Of a stretch of DNA of 64,000 nucleotides, positions 50,162 through 57,860 are shown piece after piece. Position 1 is the first letter of the stretch, and every line of letters starts with the position of its first letter. The stretch covers positions 1 through 64,000 of the forward strand of contig JBGUJZ010000039.1 of NCBI GenBank assembly GCA_045114175.1, in the 5' to 3' direction. A program made the position numbers and the translations under genes. The stretch comes from Cacconaster sp045114175. GTDB taxonomy: Bacteria; Bacteroidota; Bacteroidia; Bacteroidales; UBA932. Below the pieces are notes generated by a model. That model was not told the origin of the DNA and did not search any database. It worked only from the letters and a program-made list of their open reading frames with translations.

Positions 50162-51757
50162 ATGAAAGCAACTAAAATTACCATCATATTTTCCGCCGCA
50201 GCGCTTCTTCTGAGTTCCTGCGACAAGTTCCTCGACGTAAACCCCGACAAGCGCGCTGAGGTCGATACCCGGGAAGAGATGAGTTCCCTGCTCGGCTCTG
50301 CCTATCCGACCCACGTGATGATCTCGATGGCCGAGATGATGAGCGACAACATCGACGACTTCGGCCTGACCTCCTTCAACAACAGCAAGCGCTTTCTGGA
50401 GCAGGTCTACAAGTTCCAGGAAATTACGGAAAGCGACAACGAAAGCCCTGAAAACTGCTGGTGGGACCACTGGCGCGCCATTGCTGCGACCAACGTGACC
50501 CTCGAGGCACTGGCTGAAATCGGCACGCCCGACGACCCGAATCTGCGGGAAATCTACGGTGAGGCCTACATCGCCCGCGCCTACAACCACTTCATGCTGG
50601 GCACGATGTTCTGCATGCCTTACGATCCGGTCCACAGCAAAACGGATCCCGGCCTGCCTTACCTGACGGCGGTGGAAAATGGATTCAACATCCAGCACGA
50701 CCGCGGTACGGTGGCAGAGCTCTATGCAGCCATCGAGGCCGACATCGAACGGGCCCTTCCGCTGGTGGGTGATTCCCGCTACCGCGTTCCGAAGTACCAC
50801 TTCAACCAGAATGCGGCTTACGCCTTCGCCTGCCGTTTCTATCTCTTCTACGGCAAATATGAGCGCGCCATCGAATGCGCCAACCACGTGCTGGGCGAAT
50901 CTCCCGCCACGATGCTGAAAGACTGGGCTTACCTGGGCAGCCTGCCCACCGGTACGAACGGTCCGCTGCTTCACGCTACGGGTTACTGCGATTCCAGCTC
51001 GCCGGCCAACCTGCTGCTGCAGGCCTGCTACTCCACGCACGGCTATGTGTGGGCCAATTATTCCACCTACAGCCGCTTCTCGCACGGTTCCTACCTCTCT
51101 GCCACGGAGGACATGGAGGCCACCTATCCGTGGGGTAAATCCACCTTCCGTGACGGTGTGAAGACCTACTCCGGCAGTATGGACAAGATCATCTTCTGGC
51201 GCGTGCCCCGCATCTTCCAGTACACCGACCCTGTGGCCGGTACCGGTTATGTGCGCACCATCTGCCTCTCGCTCAGTACCGACGAGACCCTGCTCAACCG
51301 GGCTGAGGCCAACATCCTGCTGGGCAACTACAATGAAGCCTGCGACGACCTCAACCTCTGGCTGCACAACATCACCACCAGCACCTATACGCTGACGCCT
51401 GCCAACATCAAGGCCTTCTACAACGGCGTCGCTTACCACGGCTGGAACAAGGCCACCATCAAGAAGCACCTCCATCCTGGCTTCGACATTGGTGAAGAGG
51501 GCGGTGACAAAGAGACGATGCTCCAGTGCCTGCTCAACTGCAAGCGTCTGGAACTCATCGGATTCGGTCATCGCTGGCAGGACCTGCGCCGCTATGGCAT
51601 CACGGTCCACCGCCGCCAGATCAACATCACCGAAGCAGGCTACGTGCCGGTCGCTGTGACCGACTCGCTCGAGGCCCGCGATCCCCGTTTTGCCCTCCAG
51701 ATTCCGTATAAGGTTATCCAGGGCGGATTCACTCCCAACCCTCGTAACAACAACTAA
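50162..51757 (+). CDS. SusD/RagB-family substrate-binding lipoprotein
   Basis: 531 aa from the ATG at 50162; the ATG at 50156 abuts the GGAGG at 50151-50155 and is too close. The lipobox is LLSSC. SusD hallmarks are the opening DKFLDVNPDKRAEVDTREEM, helical TPR-like repeats (IYGEAYIARAYNHFMLG) and the C-terminal RLELIGFGHRWQDLRRYGI. It caps the SusC transporter at the cell surface. Confidence 0.93.
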   Translation: MKATKITIIFSAAALLLSSCDKFLDVNPDKRAEVDTREEMSSLLGSAYPTHVMISMAEMMSDNIDDFGLTSFNNSKRFLEQVYKFQEITESDNESPENCWWDHWRAIAATNVTLEALAEIGTPDDPNLREIYGEAYIARAYNHFMLGTMFCMPYDPVHSKTDPGLPYLTAVENGFNIQHDRGTVAELYAAIEADIERALPLVGDSRYRVPKYHFNQNAAYAFACRFYLFYGKYERAIECANHVLGESPATMLKDWAYLGSLPTGTNGPLLHATGYCDSSSPANLLLQACYSTHGYVWANYSTYSRFSHGSYLSATEDMEATYPWGKSTFRDGVKTYSGSMDKIIFWRVPRIFQYTDPVAGTGYVRTICLSLSTDETLLNRAEANILLGNYNEACDDLNLWLHNITTSTYTLTPANIKAFYNGVAYHGWNKATIKKHLHPGFDIGEEGGDKETMLQCLLNCKRLELIGFGHRWQDLRRYGITVHRRQINITEAGYVPVAVTDSLEARDPRFALQIPYKVIQGGFTPNPRNNN

Positions 51758-51765
51758 AGGAGCGT

Positions 51766-52686
51766 ATGAATATGAAACGATATATCAATTGGGCTTTGAC
51801 CCTTCTCGTTGCTCTTCCCTTTGCGTTCTCCTGCGCCGAGCAGCCGCTCGACCCGAACAGCATCATCACGGTGGACAACTATGAGAAGAATGCCTTTGAC
51901 CTGTGGCTGGACGCCAACTACGTCTATCCCTACAACATCGAGTTCAAGTACCGCTACGAGAACAACGAGACCGACCTGAACTACTATTCGGTGCCGGCTT
52001 CCTATGACAACGCGATTGTCATGGCGCACCTCGTGAAGTACCTCTGCATCGACTCCTACGACGAGGTGGCCGGCGTGACCTTCACCCGTACCTACTTCCC
52101 CAAGGAGTTCTTCCTGATGGGCGAGTGGGAGTACAAGAACAACGGTGTCTTTACCCTCGGTACGGCAGAGGGCGGTAAGAAGATTATCCTGATGGGTATC
52201 AACTACCTGCCCAAGTATATGACCACGGCGGAGAATCTCAACTACTACTATTTGAAGACCATCCACCACGAGTTTACCCACATTCTCAACCAGACCAAGG
52301 ACTTCCCGGTGACCTTCTCGCAGGTTTCGGGCGCCAGCGAAGACGGCTACCTGGCCGACAGCTGGAACGCTTCGGATTATGCGGGCGATTACCTCCAGCG
52401 CGGTTTCATCACCCGGTATGCGCAGCACTCCGACCGTGAGGACTTCGCCGAGTGCATGTCCAAGTATGTCACCAACGACGCTGCCTGGTGGGAGGCTCAG
52501 TTGGCAGAGGCTAAGGGCGCCGACAAAGACGGTTCCGCCAAGCTCTCCACCAAGATGGGTATCGTCAAGTCGTATATGGCTGAGACCTTCAACATTGACC
52601 TGGATGCACTGCGCGATGCCATCCTGCGCCGCGAGGCGGAGGTGATGGCCGGCCTGGTGGATCTTCATTCCGTTGAAATTTACTAA
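51766..52686 (+). CDS. Substrate import-associated zinc metallohydrolase lipoprotein
   Basis: 306 aa from the first ATG; the second at 51772 is better spaced from the GGAG at 51759-51762 and is equally possible. The lipobox is FAFSC. The zinc site HHEFTHILNQ (HExxH) is near residue 167. It matches the family of HExxH lipoproteins encoded beside SusC/SusD and DUF4302 genes in Bacteroidota. It probably cleaves a peptide substrate at the surface before import. Confidence 0.85.
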   Translation: MNMKRYINWALTLLVALPFAFSCAEQPLDPNSIITVDNYEKNAFDLWLDANYVYPYNIEFKYRYENNETDLNYYSVPASYDNAIVMAHLVKYLCIDSYDEVAGVTFTRTYFPKEFFLMGEWEYKNNGVFTLGTAEGGKKIILMGINYLPKYMTTAENLNYYYLKTIHHEFTHILNQTKDFPVTFSQVSGASEDGYLADSWNASDYAGDYLQRGFITRYAQHSDREDFAECMSKYVTNDAAWWEAQLAEAKGADKDGSAKLSTKMGIVKSYMAETFNIDLDALRDAILRREAEVMAGLVDLHSVEIY

Positions 52687-52700
52687 AGGAGGACAGTACG

Positions 52701-54107
52701 ATGAAACACACCAAAATTCTGTCTTACCTGCTGCTGGCAGCATTGACGCTGGGCCTGGCAGCATCCTGCGTAAAAGACCGCGAGCCCGCATTCGACAAGA
52801 AACCTACCGTCCGAATGCAGGAGGCCCTCAAGGAGTGCCAGGACGTCCTGGTGGCCGCTCCGAACGGCTGGGCTATGTACCAGTTCATGAACGAGGAGAA
52901 CACGACTGCCATCCACGGCGGTTACGTGGCTGCGCTCCGCTTCACCACCACCCAGGTAACCGCCTGGGGTGAAATGTGCAGCAACCCGGCAACCTCCTAT
53001 ACGTCGCTCTACAAGATGACGACCGACGACGGTCCGGTGCTCTCGTTCGACGATAACAACTACGTGCTTCACTACTATTGCACTCCCTCCGGAACCAGCC
53101 TGAACGGCTATGGCCAGACCGGCCATTATCAGGCGCTGGGCGGCGACTTCGAGTTCCTGATTCTCGAGGCCAAGGCCGAGTGCGTGAAGCTCAAGGGCAA
53201 ACGCGGCGGACAGGTCTATTACCTCTTCCCGCTCGACAAGGATCCGGCAGCCTTCATGCAGAACGTGGTGAATATGCGCGACGGATTCTATATCTCCAGC
53301 TTCCTGGCGCCTGAGAAGAACCTGAGCGTCACGCTGGATATGGAGAACCGCCACATCATCTTCAACCACTACGAGCCCGCTACGACGGAAACCGCTGCGG
53401 TGGAGAACGCGGTGCTGGAGATGCCCTTCGTTTACACGGAGACCGGTATTTTCACCAACCGCACCCTGAAGAAGGCCCTTGCCAAGAAGACCGAAAGCAC
53501 GGATCCCACCATCCAGTACCTTGCAGGTCTGGATATCCAGGATCTTACCTGGAATGCCACGGCACAGAGCCTGACCCTCTCCGATGTGACGATGACCGGC
53601 AACCTGCCTGCAGGCTGGCTGGCATACGACGAGTATCCGGGCAACTACACGCTGACCTACAACGACACCAAGTCGGTTAACGTCACGCTGGAGGTGCTCG
53701 AAAACCGCCGCACCTTCCGCCTGACCGGATTGAACGCCAACTTCGCCCCGGTGGTCAATTACGACCTGGCTACCGGCAGCCTCTACCTCTATGGCCAGAC
53801 CATCGGTACCGATGGCGAGAACACCGTATGGCTCTGCCCGTGGTGGTACACCTCGGCATCCAACTCTCTCTGGCGTTCCACAAAGTATGGTATGCGCACC
53901 TCGCTGGACGAGGCTTCCTACACGGCAGATCCCGCACACTTCACCCTCAATTGGGTGGCAGGTCCGTCGGTGGCAGGAAAGCCCATCAACTCCTTCATTC
54001 TCTACTATGAGAAGGACGGCGCTTCCAACGGCCGCGTGACCAATACGGCATGGTATGTCAACGGAGATTACCGTATGTACAATCTGCAAACGTTAACCAA
54101 GAAATAA
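52701..54107 (+). CDS. DUF4302-like lipoprotein of the SusCD/zinc metallohydrolase locus
   Basis: 468 aa. The lipobox LAASC is preceded by a typical signal. The mature protein begins VKDREPAFDKKPTVRMQEAL, then has ...VLVAAPNGWAMYQF, the opening seen in DUF4302 proteins next to SusD-linked metallohydrolases. It has no catalytic motif. A strong AAAGGAGG site lies at 52685-52692. It is likely a surface accessory component in substrate capture. Confidence 0.78.
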   Translation: MKHTKILSYLLLAALTLGLAASCVKDREPAFDKKPTVRMQEALKECQDVLVAAPNGWAMYQFMNEENTTAIHGGYVAALRFTTTQVTAWGEMCSNPATSYTSLYKMTTDDGPVLSFDDNNYVLHYYCTPSGTSLNGYGQTGHYQALGGDFEFLILEAKAECVKLKGKRGGQVYYLFPLDKDPAAFMQNVVNMRDGFYISSFLAPEKNLSVTLDMENRHIIFNHYEPATTETAAVENAVLEMPFVYTETGIFTNRTLKKALAKKTESTDPTIQYLAGLDIQDLTWNATAQSLTLSDVTMTGNLPAGWLAYDEYPGNYTLTYNDTKSVNVTLEVLENRRTFRLTGLNANFAPVVNYDLATGSLYLYGQTIGTDGENTVWLCPWWYTSASNSLWRSTKYGMRTSLDEASYTADPAHFTLNWVAGPSVAGKPINSFILYYEKDGASNGRVTNTAWYVNGDYRMYNLQTLTKK

Positions 54108-54119
54108 CCGGAGGACGTC

Positions 54120-55592
54120 ATGAAAAAATTACTGAATATCTGTTTTTCCATGCTGGTCCTTGCAGGCATCAGTGCCTGTGGGGAGACGGATCCCATCTGG
54201 GTGGAACCCACCCACACGATGTCCGTGGAGCAGTCCGACCTGGTTTTTGAACCCACCGGTGGTTCGGCAACCTTTACCGTGAAGGCGGAGAACCCCTTCA
54301 CGGCAGCTACCGACCGCGACTGGTGCGTCGCTTCGGTCAACGGTTCTGAGGTGATGGTGACGGTGACCGCCAATCCGCACAACGAGACCCGCTATGCCCG
54401 TGTGAACCTCACCTCCGGTGACGAGAAACTCGGTATCACGGTCCAGCAGGCCGGTATCATCATCAAGGGATTCTCCCCGGCTGATACGCTGCTGAGCGGC
54501 GGTGCCCATGTACTTAACTATCAGTACACTTCCAATAGTGGCGTGCTGAATTTCAGCTCGCCGCAGGATTGGATCACCATTGCGCAGGCAGATGGCGCCG
54601 TTACGGTCTCCATCGCTGCCAATGATGCAGGTGTGCGTACCGGTACGGTCAACTACGAACTGGGTACGCTGAAGGGCAGTTTCGATATCAAGCAGTTCCC
54701 GACCTTCTCGGTCAATGCGGATTGGACGCCCGCTTATGTAGGTAAGTCCATCTATCAGGACCTCGTGCAGGATATCTTCACCGTGACGGTTGAGGCGGCA
54801 TCGGTAGGCGCTACCTATACTACAATGATGCTCTCGCAGACCGAGTTCAATGCCAAGGGGCTTACGATGGCCAAGTATATAGAGACCGAAGGCTGGAGCG
54901 ATGCCCTCGCCGCCCTGAATGCGCAGGTGACGGCCAATCCTGGCACCACGCTGGCGGACTACCTCTATACGGATTCCGTGGCGGATACCGTGGCTACGGT
55001 GGATTACCCTGCCGGCAACTGGTATCTGATTGTCGTGGGGCTCTCCACGGAGGGTGAGCCGACCGGCAAGTACGCTTCCGCGATGCTTTCTACGGCTGCC
55101 GCAGCCTACAATTCCTGGATCGGTACCTGGGCGGCAACGGATTCGCGCGGCTCCACCTTCACGCTGACCATTGTCCAGAAAGAGGCGAACACCTCCTATA
55201 CGATCTCCGGCCTGAAGGGTTATGATCTTCCGATGTCGGCTGTTTACAATGCCGACGGAAGCCTCACCCTCACCGGCTCCTCCACCGTGAGCATCATCTC
55301 CTCCGCTTATACGGCTGGCGATTATGTCTATTCGAACATGTATTCGCTCGGTGCTTATTCCCGCAACAATACCGCAACGGTGCAGACCGGTGCCTCCTTC
55401 AATGTGGCCTTCGGTGCACAGCGCGGCGGTACGGAGGCAGTCCTGATGGGCCATTACGCAAAGGTGAGCAACGTTTGGTATCCGTATGTGCAGATTGTCC
55501 TGCGCGGTAGCGCCAAGAAGGGCGGCACCGGTACGGCTTCAACCCGCGTACTTGACCGCGCTTATCTGCCCATCACGCTCACGAAACAGTAA
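54120..55592 (+). CDS. BACON-domain lipoprotein of the SusCD locus
   Basis: 490 aa. The signal ends GISAC (lipobox). Residues about 30-115 form a BACON domain (DLVFEPTGGSATFTVKA, DWCVASVNGSEVMVTVTANP, KLGITVQQAG). A second beta-sandwich spans about 118-190. The C-terminal about 200 residues hold a further domain (NSWIGTWAATDSRGSTFTLTI) as found in Bacteroidota surface lipoproteins. A GGAGG precedes the ATG. It is the last gene of the locus and lies 2 nt before rsmE. Confidence 0.75.
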   Translation: MKKLLNICFSMLVLAGISACGETDPIWVEPTHTMSVEQSDLVFEPTGGSATFTVKAENPFTAATDRDWCVASVNGSEVMVTVTANPHNETRYARVNLTSGDEKLGITVQQAGIIIKGFSPADTLLSGGAHVLNYQYTSNSGVLNFSSPQDWITIAQADGAVTVSIAANDAGVRTGTVNYELGTLKGSFDIKQFPTFSVNADWTPAYVGKSIYQDLVQDIFTVTVEAASVGATYTTMMLSQTEFNAKGLTMAKYIETEGWSDALAALNAQVTANPGTTLADYLYTDSVADTVATVDYPAGNWYLIVVGLSTEGEPTGKYASAMLSTAAAAYNSWIGTWAATDSRGSTFTLTIVQKEANTSYTISGLKGYDLPMSAVYNADGSLTLTGSSTVSIISSAYTAGDYVYSNMYSLGAYSRNNTATVQTGASFNVAFGAQRGGTEAVLMGHYAKVSNVWYPYVQIVLRGSAKKGGTGTASTRVLDRAYLPITLTKQ

Positions 55593-55594
55593 TC

Positions 55595-56326
55595 ATGGAG
55601 CTGTTTTACAGCAGGGATATTTCAACAGGCAGCACCATCCTGGACGCAGAGGAATCGAACCACTGCGTCCGGGTGTTGCGCCATCGCAACGGAGAGGTAA
55701 TCCACGTCGTGGATGGCGTGGGTTGCCTCTATCGCTGTGAAATCGTCGACGCCAACCCCAAGGCGTTGCAATTCAAAATTCTGGAACGGCAGGAGGGGTA
55801 CGGTTCACATCCCTACCACCTGCACATGGCTGTGGCCCCGCCCAAAAATATCGACCGTTTTGAGTGGTTCGCCGAGAAGGCCACCGAGATTGGCGTGGAT
55901 CTGATCACGCCGCTTTTTGGGGAGTATTCAGAGCGCAAGGTTTTCAAGCCCGAACGGGTGGAACGCATCCTGGTCAGCGCCGCCAAGCAGTCTCACAAGG
56001 GGGCGATTCCGGTGCTGGAGCCCGCCGCCAAAGTGTGTGACTTTCTGACGGCTCACGCCACCGACGATGCCCTGCGCTGCATCTGCTATTGCGACGAGAC
56101 CGCCTCGCTGGGCGTGGAGAAACGTCCGTTGACCGAGGTCCTGCGCGAGGCCGATCCGGCCCGTCCGGTGATTCTGATGATTGGCCCCGAGGGGGATTTC
56201 TCCCGCAGCGAAATCGCCCAGGCCGTAGCCACCGGCTGGCAACCCGTCTCGCTCGGTTCCAGCCGTCTGCGCATAGAAACGGCGGCCATCGCTGCGACCG
56301 CCGCCGTCTATTTCACTTTCGCATAG
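55595..56326 (+). CDS. rsmE: 16S rRNA (uracil1498-N3)-methyltransferase
   Basis: 243 aa, SPOUT fold. It has an N-terminal PUA-like domain (ESNHCVRVLRHRNGEVIHVVDG), then APPKNIDRFEWFAEKATEIGV, and the knot motif LMIGPEGDFSRSEIAQA followed by LGSSRLRIETAAI. It methylates U1498 of 16S rRNA with SAM. It lies 2 nt after the SusCD locus and faces metK with 3 nt between stops. Confidence 0.95.
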   Translation: MELFYSRDISTGSTILDAEESNHCVRVLRHRNGEVIHVVDGVGCLYRCEIVDANPKALQFKILERQEGYGSHPYHLHMAVAPPKNIDRFEWFAEKATEIGVDLITPLFGEYSERKVFKPERVERILVSAAKQSHKGAIPVLEPAAKVCDFLTAHATDDALRCICYCDETASLGVEKRPLTEVLREADPARPVILMIGPEGDFSRSEIAQAVATGWQPVSLGSSRLRIETAAIAATAAVYFTFA

Positions 56327-56329
56327 CGC

Positions 56330-57565
56330 CTACAGAAACTTCGCCCGGCAAAGTTCTACTGCATCGAGCAATTCCCAGCCGAAGAACTGAATGGTTTTTC
56401 GGACGGGTTTCTTGTCGCGGATGAGTTCCACCTCGCGGGTGAAGGGATCGCGGCCGAAGTGGCCGTAAGCGGCCGTCGGTTCGTAGATGGGATTTTTCAG
56501 TCCGTAGCGCTCGATGATGGCGGCCGGACGCAGGTCGAAGTTTTCTCCGATCCGTACGGCGATCTCGCTGTCGCTCAGGCGGCTGTGCGAAGTGCCGTAG
56601 GTGTTTACAAAGATGCTGACGGGCTTTGCGATTCCGATCGCATAGGAGAGCTGGATGAGGAGCCGGTCTGCCACGCCGGCTGCCACGAGGTTCTTGGCGA
56701 TATGGCGTGCGGCATAAGCGGCGCTGCGGTCCACCTTGCTCGGATCCTTGCCGGAAAAGGCGCCGCCGCCGTGCGATGCGCTGCCGCCGTAGGTATCCAC
56801 GATAATCTTGCGTCCCGTCAGGCCGGTGTCCCCGTGAGGCCCGCCGATGATAAACTGGCCGGTGGGATTGACGTGAAGGATGAAGTCGCCGCGGAAGAGC
56901 CGTGCGGTCTTCTCGGGCAGCTGGGCCACCAGGCGCGGAATGAGGATCTTGCGTACGTCCGCCTCGATCTGCTCGCGCGAGATGCCCTCATCGTGCTGTG
57001 TGGAGAGCACGATTGTGTGGATGCGCTGCGGCGTTCCGTCTTCGTCATACTCAATGGTAAACTGGCTCTTGGCATCGGGCCGCAGATAGGGCATGGGGGA
57101 GGGGTTCTCCCTGCGGATGACCGCCAGCTCGTGAAGGATGTGGTGCGAGAGGGTCAGCGGGAGCGGCATGTAGTTGTCGGTCTCGTTGGTGGCATAACCG
57201 AACATGATGCCCTGGTCGCCGGCGCCCTGGTCGGCCGCATTGCTGCGGTCCACGCCCATGGCGATGTCATCGCTCTGCGACTGGATGGTGGTGAGTACGC
57301 CGCACGAGTCGGCGTCAAAACGGTATTCGCTACGGGTATAGCCAATCCGACGGATGGTTTCGCGGGCAATAGCCTGCACATCTGCGAAGGTGCGGGTGGT
57401 CACTTCACCGCCCACGACCACCAGACCGGTGGTTACAAAGGTTTCGCATGCCACGCGGGCATTCTCGTCCTTGCGGAGGCATTCGTCCAGAACAGCGTCG
57501 GAAATCTGGTCGGCCACCTTGTCCGGGTGGCCTTCGGAAACTGATTCAGAAGTGAAAAGATACAT
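56330..57565 (-). CDS. metK: S-adenosylmethionine synthetase
   Basis: 411 aa from the ATG at 57565; an in-frame TTG at 57577 is less likely. Signatures are SESVSEGHPDKVADQISDA (ATP/Met binding), GAGDQGIMFGYA and GGGAFSGKDPSKVDRS. It makes SAM from methionine and ATP. The 5' region contains a Bacteroidales promoter, a SAM-II-type aptamer and an intrinsic terminator, so it is feedback-controlled by its product. It converges with rsmE, itself a SAM-using enzyme. Confidence 0.97.
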   Translation of the reverse strand: MYLFTSESVSEGHPDKVADQISDAVLDECLRKDENARVACETFVTTGLVVVGGEVTTRTFADVQAIARETIRRIGYTRSEYRFDADSCGVLTTIQSQSDDIAMGVDRSNAADQGAGDQGIMFGYATNETDNYMPLPLTLSHHILHELAVIRRENPSPMPYLRPDAKSQFTIEYDEDGTPQRIHTIVLSTQHDEGISREQIEADVRKILIPRLVAQLPEKTARLFRGDFILHVNPTGQFIIGGPHGDTGLTGRKIIVDTYGGSASHGGGAFSGKDPSKVDRSAAYAARHIAKNLVAAGVADRLLIQLSYAIGIAKPVSIFVNTYGTSHSRLSDSEIAVRIGENFDLRPAAIIERYGLKNPIYEPTAAYGHFGRDPFTREVELIRDKKPVRKTIQFFGWELLDAVELCRAKFL

Positions 57566-57583
57566 GGTATCGGTCAACTGTAT

Positions 57584-57618
57584 AAAAAAACAAATCCTGC
57601 GCAGTGCGAGGATTTGAC
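57584..57618 (-). terminator. Intrinsic terminator in the metK leader (riboswitch expression platform)
   Basis: On the minus strand CAAATCCT pairs with AGGATTTG (57616-57609 with 57598-57591), extended by CGC/GCG around an AGT loop with one bulge. Seven T residues (57590-57584) follow, about 19 nt before the ATG. Its 5' arm GTCAAATCC (57618-57610) is also complementary to GGATTTGAC (57688-57680) in the aptamer. Confidence 0.8.
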
Positions 57619-57642
57619 AGTCGGCCGGAGCCGCAGAAAAAG

Positions 57643-57697
57643 AGGTTCATTTTAGCCTTTTTTAGAGTGGTTGCAAGCAGTCAAATCCATCCACTGT
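57643..57697 (-). promoter_or_regulatory. SAM-II-type riboswitch aptamer upstream of metK
   Basis: On the minus strand AGTGG (57695-57691) and CCACT (57670-57666) form P1. The loop holds GATTTGAC and TTGCAA, and a GCTAAAA (57656-57650) follows. These are the conserved elements of SAM-II (compare GATTTAACC, TTGCAA and GCTAAAAA of the known class). The pseudoknot was not modelled. Gene context (metK) and the downstream terminator support SAM repression. Confidence 0.78.
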
Positions 57698-57703
57698 GTC
57701 CGG

Positions 57704-57734
57704 CAAAGGTACGGCGATTTTTCGGATTCGCAAA
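57704..57734 (-). promoter_or_regulatory. metK promoter
   Basis: On the minus strand TTTG (57734-57731), a 19-nt spacer, then TACCTTTG (57711-57704). Transcription would begin around 57698, just at the 5' end of the aptamer. Confidence 0.72.
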
Positions 57735-57794
57735 AAGTTTTTTTATTGTTAAAAAATCTTGATTTTTTCTATGAAAATATCCGTGAAGAATACC

Positions 57795-57802
57795 TATATT
57801 TG
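57795..57802 (+). promoter_or_regulatory. -7 box of the Oar-like TonB receptor gene
   Basis: TATATTTG matches TAnnTTTG and lies 58 nt before the ATG at 57861. The leader is AT-rich with no obvious structure. Confidence 0.55.
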
Positions 57803-57860
57803 CGAGTTGTTAAAGACAAAAAGACTATACAACCAACCTTTTTTAACTATAACCTTTTTT

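Noticed and set aside
57577..57577. metK start at the upstream TTG (57577)
   Set aside because: The ATG at 57565 gives the family-typical MYLFTSESVSEGHPDK start; the TTG adds four residues without support.
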